64,000 bases of DNA from Desulfovibrio sp. Marseille-P6017 (GTDB lineage Bacteria > Bacillota_A > Clostridia > Peptostreptococcales > Peptostreptococcaceae): contig UWOR01000002.1 in NCBI GenBank assembly GCA_900604495.1, forward strand, positions 248,001 to 312,000, read 5' to 3'. The notes beneath the pieces are model-generated. The model did not search any database and was not told the DNA's origin. It saw nothing but the letters and a program-made list of their open reading frames with translations. The translations under genes were made by a program, and so were the position numbers. Position 1 is the first letter of the stretch. Every line of letters starts with the position of its first letter. Positions 58,247 to 64,000 of the stretch are shown here, piece after piece.

Positions 58247-58401
58247 ATTTATTACCCCCTTTTATATAAAAATTTAATTTTGACTTTATATATTAAGATA
58301 TTAATCCTGGTAAATTTTGATAATATCTTAAATGGTAGTATTTAATATACTTAAAATCTACAATAAATAAAAAATAAAATTAAAAAAATTAATTTTACGT
58401 A

Positions 58402-58450
58402 TTGAAAACGAACAGCTGTTCGTATATAATAAAAACAGAACGAATGTTCG
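58402..58450 (+). promoter_or_regulatory. SOS promoter with two LexA boxes
   Basis: TTGAAA (58402-58407), 17-base spacer, TATAAT (58425-58430). The spacer holds CGAACAGCTGTTCG (58409-58422), a perfect Gram-positive LexA (DinR) box. A second, AGAACGAATGTTCG, covers 58437-58450, centred 28 bases downstream. Both keep GAAC-N4-GTTC. The rest of the 58247-58553 gap is AT-rich without other signals. Confidence 0.85.
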
Positions 58451-58553
58451 ACAAAATAAAATAAAAAAATATTTATAAATTTTGTAATAAAGTAATTGAT
58501 ACATAAATATATATAGACTATAAAGAATTAAATTTAAGGAGTGGGATATACAA

Positions 58554-58712
58554 ATGAGAACAGTTAAAAATATTCAAGATATAACAGTTGCTAACTTAAA
58601 AAATGGAGAAGTTACTTTAATTCAATTAGAAGAGATATATAATAAATTTGGATTTATATTTGAAGCAAGTGAAGGAAGATTTATTAAGATAAAAAGAGAG
58701 ATACGCCATTAA
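58554..58712 (+). CDS. small SOS-controlled protein, unknown (52 residues)
   Basis: Open frame ATG 58554 to TAA 58712 with SD AAGGAG 12 bases upstream. The protein starts MRTVKNIQDITVANLKNG and ends FIKIKREIRH; no signal peptide or membrane span, basic C-terminus, likely one helix pair and a short sheet. Sits alone between a double LexA box promoter and a strong terminator, so it is a dedicated DNA-damage gene. Candidates by analogy are a division inhibitor, a LexA/RecA modulator or a toxin-like peptide; nothing in the sequence decides. Confidence 0.75.
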   Translation: MRTVKNIQDITVANLKNGEVTLIQLEEIYNKFGFIFEASEGRFIKIKREIRH

Positions 58713-58735
58713 TAATAATTTATATATAGATATAT

Positions 58736-58778
58736 AAACCTAGCTTTATACATAATGTAGATAAGCTAGGTTTTTTTA
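58736..58778 (+). terminator. terminator after SOS small gene
   Basis: AAACCTAGCTT/AAGCTAGGTTT with a long T run. Confidence 0.9.
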
Positions 58779-58791
58779 GGAGTGATAAGTT

Positions 58792-59424
58792 ATGAAAATA
58801 GTGTCTTACAATATACACAAAGGTAGCGATATAAAAAAAATACCTACTTTAAAAGAGATTATCAAATATTTAAAAAATCTAGAGTGTGACATTATATGCT
58901 TACAGGAAGTTTTATATCATCAATTTGTAAAGATAAAATCAGATTTAGAAATTGATGGAGTGTTTGCAGCTAATGTAAACAATAAAACTATGAAGTATGG
59001 TGTATGTACTTTTTCTAAGTATAAAATTAAAGGTAGCAATAATTTTTTATTAACTAGTAAAAAGGAACAAAGAGGAGCACTAGCTATAACTATAGATATT
59101 AGTGATGAAGAAAATATTAATATAATTAATACACATTTAGGGTTAGATAAAGAGGAAAGAAATATACAGATATTAGAGATACTTAGTTTAAAAAATAGAT
59201 TTATAGGTTCGAGCATAATATGTGGTGATTTTAATGAAAAAAATATATATTTAAATTCATATTATGATAGTGCTGTTTATTTAAAAAAACATGGTGAAGA
59301 AACTCTTCCTAAATATAATGTTAGAATAGACTATATATTTGTAGATAAAAGATACACTCCAAAAAGTTATATTGTAGATAAAATAAATTTATCAGATCAT
59401 TATCCAATAATTTGTACAATTTAG
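58792..59424 (+). CDS. endonuclease/exonuclease/phosphatase family protein
   Basis: 210 residues of the EEP (DNase I-like) fold: IVSYNIHKGSDI at the start, DIICLQEVLYHQ near 36 (catalytic Glu), INTHLGLD near 113, ICGDFNEKN near 144 and NLSDHYPIICTI at the end. Cytosolic. Substrate could be DNA, a phospholipid or a nucleotide. It begins 13 bases after the terminator of the SOS gene. Confidence 0.92.
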   Translation: MKIVSYNIHKGSDIKKIPTLKEIIKYLKNLECDIICLQEVLYHQFVKIKSDLEIDGVFAANVNNKTMKYGVCTFSKYKIKGSNNFLLTSKKEQRGALAITIDISDEENINIINTHLGLDKEERNIQILEILSLKNRFIGSSIICGDFNEKNIYLNSYYDSAVYLKKHGEETLPKYNVRIDYIFVDKRYTPKSYIVDKINLSDHYPIICTI

Positions 59425-59537
59425 AAAAGGGTAACAATAAAGTTACATATTCCACCTAAATATTGTTAAAGTTATTTAAATTATATTAAAATGTACTTAG
59501 TTATATACTATATTTTGTAGTAAGTGGGGGTGGAGTG

Positions 59538-60794
59538 ATGAATAGTGAAGTTATTGTTGAAGAAAGTATAGCCAGACATAATAATGCTAAATTGAAAATA
59601 TACATTACAATAGGTATATTAGTAGCTATAATTGGAGGCTATATGATATATTCATTTAACAATAATTACATGTATAATGGAAAAATAGCTAATAACATTT
59701 TTGTAGAGGGTGTAAATATCTCATTAATGACAAAAGAAGAAGCAATAGCTTTAGTTAATGAAAAATATAAGCCAGAGAGTTTATCTTTAACTTATAATAA
59801 TGAAAGTTTTGATGTAGTACCTGAGGATATAAACCTTAAGTATAATATTGAAGAAGTTGTAAATAATGCATATAACTATACTAAAACGGACTCATATTTT
59901 GAAAATGTAAAAAGATTATTTCAACTAGATAAATCAAAGCAAGAATACACATTAACAAGTTCTTTTGATGAAGCTAAGTTAAGTGAAGTTATAGATAGTA
60001 TAGCTAGTAAGGTTAATGTACCTGTAAAAAATGCTAAGTTATACATATCAGGTGGTAGTTTTAATGTTACTCCATCATTAATAGGTAAGGAGTTTGATGT
60101 AGCTGCAAATAAAGAAGCTATATATGAAGCTATTAATAGTAGAAAATATGGACAAGTTAGCTTAAAGGTAAACGATGTACAGCCAAATATAACTACAGCA
60201 ATGGCTCAAAGTGTAGATACATTATTAGCAGAGCATAGTACAACATTTAGTTCTAGTCACTCAGGTAGAGCCGGTAACATTAGAGTTTCTGCTCAAAGAA
60301 TAAGTGATGTACTTCTTATGCCTGGTGAAACATATTCTTATAATGAACAAACTGGTATAAGAACATTAGCTAATGGTTTTTATAATGCTCCAGTAATAAT
60401 AGGTGGGGATCTTAAAGATGCACCAGGTGGTGGAGTATGTCAGACATCTACTACTTTGTACAATGCAGTTTTATATTCTGGACTAACTATAGAGCAAGTT
60501 AAGAATCACTCAATAACTTCAAACTATGCTCCAAGAGGTAAGGATGCAATGGTGAATGATAGTGGAAGTGATTTAAAGTTCTCTAATCCATATGACCATC
60601 CTATATATGTAAAAAGTTATGTAAGTGGTGGAACTGTTACTTGTCAAATTTATGGAAATTCACAAGATAAGAAAAATATAGAAATAAAGTTAGAAAACTT
60701 TAATATGGGTGCTAAAACATATAGAGTATTTAAAGATTCTAATGGTAAACAATTAAAAACAGAATACATAGCAACAAGCGTATATAAAAAATAA
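59538..60794 (+). CDS. VanW family protein with peptidoglycan-binding-like domain
   Basis: 418 residues. N-terminal membrane anchor (about 21-43), a YoaR-type putative peptidoglycan-binding region (about 55-220: ISLMTKEEAIALVNEKY), then VanW (about 230-375) with LLMPGETYSYNEQTG, PGGGVCQTSTTLYNAVLYSG and NPYDHPIYVKSYV. Cell-envelope protein; the VanW role is not established. ATG 59538 preferred over GTG 59535; SD GGGGGTGGAG. Confidence 0.92.
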   Translation: MNSEVIVEESIARHNNAKLKIYITIGILVAIIGGYMIYSFNNNYMYNGKIANNIFVEGVNISLMTKEEAIALVNEKYKPESLSLTYNNESFDVVPEDINLKYNIEEVVNNAYNYTKTDSYFENVKRLFQLDKSKQEYTLTSSFDEAKLSEVIDSIASKVNVPVKNAKLYISGGSFNVTPSLIGKEFDVAANKEAIYEAINSRKYGQVSLKVNDVQPNITTAMAQSVDTLLAEHSTTFSSSHSGRAGNIRVSAQRISDVLLMPGETYSYNEQTGIRTLANGFYNAPVIIGGDLKDAPGGGVCQTSTTLYNAVLYSGLTIEQVKNHSITSNYAPRGKDAMVNDSGSDLKFSNPYDHPIYVKSYVSGGTVTCQIYGNSQDKKNIEIKLENFNMGAKTYRVFKDSNGKQLKTEYIATSVYKK

Positions 60795-60799
60795 AAATA

Positions 60800-60845
60800 T
60801 AAAAGGTTGATGATAAAATTAATAATGAGTCATCAACCTTTTTAT
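60800..60845 (+). terminator. terminator after vanW-type gene
   Basis: AAAAGGTTGATGA/TCATCAACCTTTTT. Confidence 0.88.
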
Positions 60846-60950
60846 TTTTACAAATAAATAAAAACTTTGTAAATTAAATGGTAAAACATGTAACAAAATT
60901 GCTATAATAGATTTATATGGAGTTTTAAGATTTATTTGGAGGAAAAGATA

Positions 60951-61895
60951 ATGCAATTTGTAGGAAATAGGTATGATATTTTAAATTATAATGGAGAAAT
61001 AGAAGTGGGGAAACTATATGAGGCTAGAGATACCTATTATAATAATTTAGTTTATTTAAAGCTTATAAATAATGTAGAGACATTAAGTAAGGGATTCATT
61101 CCTGATTTGATAGATGAGGCGACAGTTTTAAATCAAATAGACTCCGATCATATTAGTAATTTATTACATATAGATATACATTGTTCTGAATATGATGTAT
61201 ATTATTATATAGTTAGTGAACACTTCAGGGGACAAACACTAAAAAGTTTTATTTACAATAATATATTAGATAAAATTACTATAGCTAATATAGCTATGAA
61301 GCTAATAAAATCTTTAGAAATAGCAAATAGAAATAATTTATATCATGGAAGTCTTAACCCAAATAATATATTAATTGATGAAGATCAAAATATAAAAATA
61401 TTTGATTTTGGTATGACTAAGGCAAATAAAGGAGTACACTTACGATTAGATAAAGAATTAAGTTATTTATGTCCTCATCAGCTAAACATAGATTACACAG
61501 ATAAAGAGAGTGATTTCTTTTCATTAGGTATAATCTTATTTGAAATGATGTTTAGAGAACTTCCTTTTGGAAATGATTATAATGATAAAGAAATGCTAAA
61601 GAGTGTTGATAAAGGTGTGAAATGGAGTCTTTTATATTACGATGAAGACTTAGAGGAAATTATAAGGATAACTAAGAAATTATTAAGTAGAGATGAAAAA
61701 TATAATTCAGCTCAAGAAGTATTAGTTGAATTAAGTGATATAGTATATAAAAGTACCCAATTGGAAGATGTTAATGAGGAGTTTGAAGAGGAAGAGGAAA
61801 TAGAGATTTATACAAGTAATCACATAAATAAAAAGCTACTTATGAGTGTAGCTACAATATTATTAGTGATTATGTTAGTTATAGGATTTATATAA
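60951..61895 (+). CDS. membrane-anchored Ser/Thr kinase-like protein, catalytic Asp absent
   Basis: 314 residues: kinase fold at about 8-265, acidic linker (EEFEEEEEIEIY), one C-terminal span with almost nothing outside, so no PASTA domains. Kinase marks: VYLKLI (Lys), FDFGMTK (DFG kept), SDFFSLGIILFEMMF. The catalytic loop reads HGSLNPNN where active kinases have HRDxKxxN, so the base Asp is Ser. Could be a pseudokinase or a weak kinase. SD GGAGG before ATG 60951. 26 bases before the AI-2E family gene. Confidence 0.85.
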   Translation: MQFVGNRYDILNYNGEIEVGKLYEARDTYYNNLVYLKLINNVETLSKGFIPDLIDEATVLNQIDSDHISNLLHIDIHCSEYDVYYYIVSEHFRGQTLKSFIYNNILDKITIANIAMKLIKSLEIANRNNLYHGSLNPNNILIDEDQNIKIFDFGMTKANKGVHLRLDKELSYLCPHQLNIDYTDKESDFFSLGIILFEMMFRELPFGNDYNDKEMLKSVDKGVKWSLLYYDEDLEEIIRITKKLLSRDEKYNSAQEVLVELSDIVYKSTQLEDVNEEFEEEEEIEIYTSNHINKKLLMSVATILLVIMLVIGFI

Positions 61896-61921
61896 GTCTA
61901 ATTTAAGTAAGGAGAAGATAA

Positions 61922-63085
61922 ATGAAGGTTAACTGGAATGAAAAGTACACAACAATTTCTGTATATGCATTTATAGTTGTTTGCTGTAGTATAGTATTTT
62001 ATCTTATAAGTTCTCAACTTAAAGTATTTACAGGTAAAATAGGTGAAGTTATAGGTATTTTACAACCATTTATTATAGGATTTGTAATTGCCTACTTATT
62101 AAATTTTATATTAAAATTTTATGAAGAAAAGATAGAAAACATTGATGGATTTAAAAGTATGAGTAAGAAAGTTAGAAGAAGTACTTGTTTACTTTTAACT
62201 TATATAACTGCTTTTTTAATTATATACTTATTTATGAACTTCGTTGTACCTCAGGTAATAGAAAGTATAGTTGGATTAGTTAATAATATACCATCATATT
62301 TAAATAATCTTACAGTATTACTTGAAGATATAATGAAAAATTTAAACTTAGAGCCTAAGTACTTTGATATTGCAAATGAAAAATTAACTGAAATTGTTAA
62401 CTATATAATACAATTTGCAACAGATTTATTACCTATATTAGGAAATTGGGTTGTTAATATAGCATCAAGTATTTGGAATATAATACTAGGATTAATAGTA
62501 TCATCTTACTTATTAATAGATAAAGAAAGATTCTATGGAGTAGGAAAGAAAATAGTATATGCTATATCTTCAGAAAGGGTAGCTAATAGAGTTTTTGAAT
62601 TGGTAAGTAGAAGTAATTATACCTTTGGTAGGTTTTTAAGTGGAAAAATAATAGATTCAGCTATAATAGGAGTTTTAACATTTATTGTGTTAAATATCTT
62701 TAAAATGCCTTATTCAACATTAATATCAGTTATAATAGGTATAACTAATATAATACCATTTTTTGGACCATTCTTTGGTGCAATACCATCAGCTATAATA
62801 ATACTATTTGTTTCACCTATAAAGGCTGTATGGTTTTTATTAATAATATTAGTAATACAGCAAATAGATGGGAATATAATAGGTCCTAAAATATTAGGAG
62901 ATTCAATTGGAATATCTGCATTCTGGATATTATTTGCATTATTAGTAGCAGGTAAGTTCTTTGGAATTGTAGGTATGGTAATAGGAGTACCTTTATTTGC
63001 TATAATTTATTCTATAATAAAAGAAGTTATAGAAGGCAAATTAAGACGTAAAGGATTACCAGAGGATACAGAAGAATATATGTAA
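61922..63085 (+). CDS. AI-2E family transporter
   Basis: 387 residues, about eight membrane spans; PF01594 marks GVLTFIVLNIFKMPYSTLIS near 246, NIIPFFGPFFGAIPSAI near 276, QQIDGNIIGPKILGDSIG near 316. Despite the family name, members export or exchange varied solutes, some Na+/H+. Likely co-transcribed with the kinase-like gene. SD AAGGAGAAG. Confidence 0.93.
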   Translation: MKVNWNEKYTTISVYAFIVVCCSIVFYLISSQLKVFTGKIGEVIGILQPFIIGFVIAYLLNFILKFYEEKIENIDGFKSMSKKVRRSTCLLLTYITAFLIIYLFMNFVVPQVIESIVGLVNNIPSYLNNLTVLLEDIMKNLNLEPKYFDIANEKLTEIVNYIIQFATDLLPILGNWVVNIASSIWNIILGLIVSSYLLIDKERFYGVGKKIVYAISSERVANRVFELVSRSNYTFGRFLSGKIIDSAIIGVLTFIVLNIFKMPYSTLISVIIGITNIIPFFGPFFGAIPSAIIILFVSPIKAVWFLLIILVIQQIDGNIIGPKILGDSIGISAFWILFALLVAGKFFGIVGMVIGVPLFAIIYSIIKEVIEGKLRRKGLPEDTEEYM

Positions 63086-63092
63086 ACAGAAA

Positions 63093-63147
63093 AGATTGTC
63101 TCAAAGTAACTATTAAAATGTTAAAAATTGAGGCAATCTATTTTTAA
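63093..63147 (+). terminator. terminator after AI-2E family gene
   Basis: AGATTGtCTCAA/TTGAGgCAATCT and TATTTTT. Confidence 0.8.
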
Positions 63148-63165
63148 TTAAGAGGAGGAATAAAA

Positions 63166-63855
63166 GTGAAGATAACATACATTCATCATAGTTGCTTTAG
63201 TGTAGAATTAGATAAAGTTACATTACTATTTGATTATTTTAAAGGGGATTTACCTAAATTTGATAAAGATAAAAAATTATACGTATTTTCAAGTCATCAG
63301 CATCATGATCACTTTAATTCAATTATATTCGATTTAGAAAAAGAGTATAAAAATATTAAATATATTCTTTCTAATGATATAAACTGTAGAAAATCAGAAA
63401 ACACAGTTTTTGTAGGTCCAAATGAAGATATAGAAGTAGATAGATTAAGAATAAGAACATTAGAGTCTACAGATTTAGGAGTTGCATTTATTATTACGTT
63501 AGATGGAAAAACTCTATATCATGCGGGTGACTTAAATTGGTGGCACTGGGAAGGGGAAAATACTGATGCTCAAAATAAGGATGCAGGAGATAGGTTCAAA
63601 CATGAAATGAAAAAATTAAAGGATAAAAAAGTAGATGTTGCATTTTTACCTCTTGATTCTAGACAAGGAGAGCAATTCTATTTAGGATTTAATGAATTTA
63701 TGAATATGACGGATACTAAATATGCTTTTCCAATGCATTTTTGGAGAACATATAGCATTATAGATAAGTTAAAAGAAATGGATATGGCAAGTTCATATAA
63801 AGATAGAGTTGTTAAAATAAATAAAGAAAATGAAGTATTTGAAATAGAACTATAG
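63166..63855 (+). CDS. metallo-beta-lactamase fold hydrolase
   Basis: 229 residues, UlaG/YtkL-like branch. IHHSCFSVEL near 6, metal motif SSHQHHDHFN near 44, YHAGDLNWWHWEG near 118, PLDSRQGEQFYLG near 165 and MHFWRTY near 192. A zinc- or manganese-dependent hydrolase with unknown substrate. SD AGAGGAGG before GTG/ATG region: start is GTG 63166. Confidence 0.9.
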   Translation: MKITYIHHSCFSVELDKVTLLFDYFKGDLPKFDKDKKLYVFSSHQHHDHFNSIIFDLEKEYKNIKYILSNDINCRKSENTVFVGPNEDIEVDRLRIRTLESTDLGVAFIITLDGKTLYHAGDLNWWHWEGENTDAQNKDAGDRFKHEMKKLKDKKVDVAFLPLDSRQGEQFYLGFNEFMNMTDTKYAFPMHFWRTYSIIDKLKEMDMASSYKDRVVKINKENEVFEIEL

Positions 63856-63919
63856 CATAACTTAGAAGTTATAATAATAGAATCTCTATAGAAAGCAAAT
63901 ATTTATATGGAGGGCTATT

Positions 63920-64000
63920 ATGAAAAAAAGGATTATTTATATTTTTACTACTATTGTAATTCTTATGTTTAGTATTGTTGCTTTTGCAGAAGATACAACT
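63920..64000 (+). CDS. secreted protein, N-terminus only (runs off the window)
   Basis: 27 codons: basic start MKKRIIYIF, hydrophobic core, then VAFAEDTT with a likely signal-peptidase site after AFA. SD GGAGGG 6 bases before the ATG. The mature protein lies outside the window. Confidence 0.7.
   Translation, partial: MKKRIIYIFTTIVILMFSIVAFAEDTT

Overview
The window is chromosomal DNA from a low-GC, anaerobic Firmicute, most likely of the Peptostreptococcaceae (Clostridioides, Paraclostridium, Romboutsia or Terrisporobacter type). The basis is the very AT-rich codon use, stops that are almost all TAA or TAG, HydF for an [FeFe] hydrogenase, desulfoferrodoxin, EFR1 ferredoxin, PPi-type phosphofructokinase, and frequent GGGGGA-type Shine-Dalgarno (SD) sequences. 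I see no tRNA, rRNA, CRISPR array or transposase.

1-8.6 kb is a DNA phosphorothioation defence locus. The end of dptH (restriction ATPase) on + faces dndC-dndD-dndE (sulfur modification) on -, with a shortened DUF262 gene between them. 9.1-15.8 kb holds short housekeeping and stress genes: desulfoferrodoxin, DUF898, HIT, ProX-type deacylase, cold-shock protein, ECF S component with methyltransferase, cardiolipin synthase and esterase. 15.8-20 kb carries prfC and an EFR1 ferredoxin among decayed fragments (CPBP protease, AraC regulator, an unknown C-terminus). 20-28.6 kb has a secreted GH53 galactanase whose signal peptide is frameshifted, a MATE exporter behind a leader terminator, an FAH-family hydrolase, a BFD-like protein, an orphan PAS histidine kinase split by TGA, and a CDF metal exporter.

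28.6-46.7 kb is a large sugar and sugar-acid catabolic island with two near-identical DeoR repressors. Unit one: PdxA2-like dehydrogenase, four-carbon acid sugar kinase, a divergent TIM-like isomerase, an RpiB-like isomerase, KdgT permease, PPi-phosphofructokinase, transaldolase and transketolase (interrupted by an in-frame TGA). Unit two: AraL-type phosphatase, AraM-type dehydrogenase, AraB, AraD, two small Lin0368-like membrane proteins, DhaK and DhaL. My reading is a route for C4 acids (threonate/erythronate to dihydroxyacetone phosphate) and C4/C5 ketoses. In the C4 branch DhaKL would phosphorylate a tetrulose, the TIM-like and RpiB-like isomerases would carry it to erythrose-4-phosphate, and transaldolase, transketolase and PPi-PFK would bring it into glycolysis.

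46.7-64 kb is mixed core genome: a double-HD phosphodiesterase, a YhgE/Pip exporter with its TetR regulator, twin DegV proteins, an 11-residue-repeat protein, a CmpB-family membrane protein, a degenerate FtsZ-like protein, HydF, a tiny gene under two LexA boxes, an EEP nuclease-fold protein, VanW, a membrane kinase-like protein lacking the catalytic Asp, an AI-2E family permease and an MBL hydrolase.

The strongest leads are the FtsZ-like protein without a GTP-binding signature, the SOS-controlled 52-residue gene, the two in-frame TGA codons in otherwise intact genes, the signal-peptide A-tract frameshift, the candidate tetrose pathway, and three transport-related genes with an intrinsic-terminator-like hairpin just upstream of the SD.
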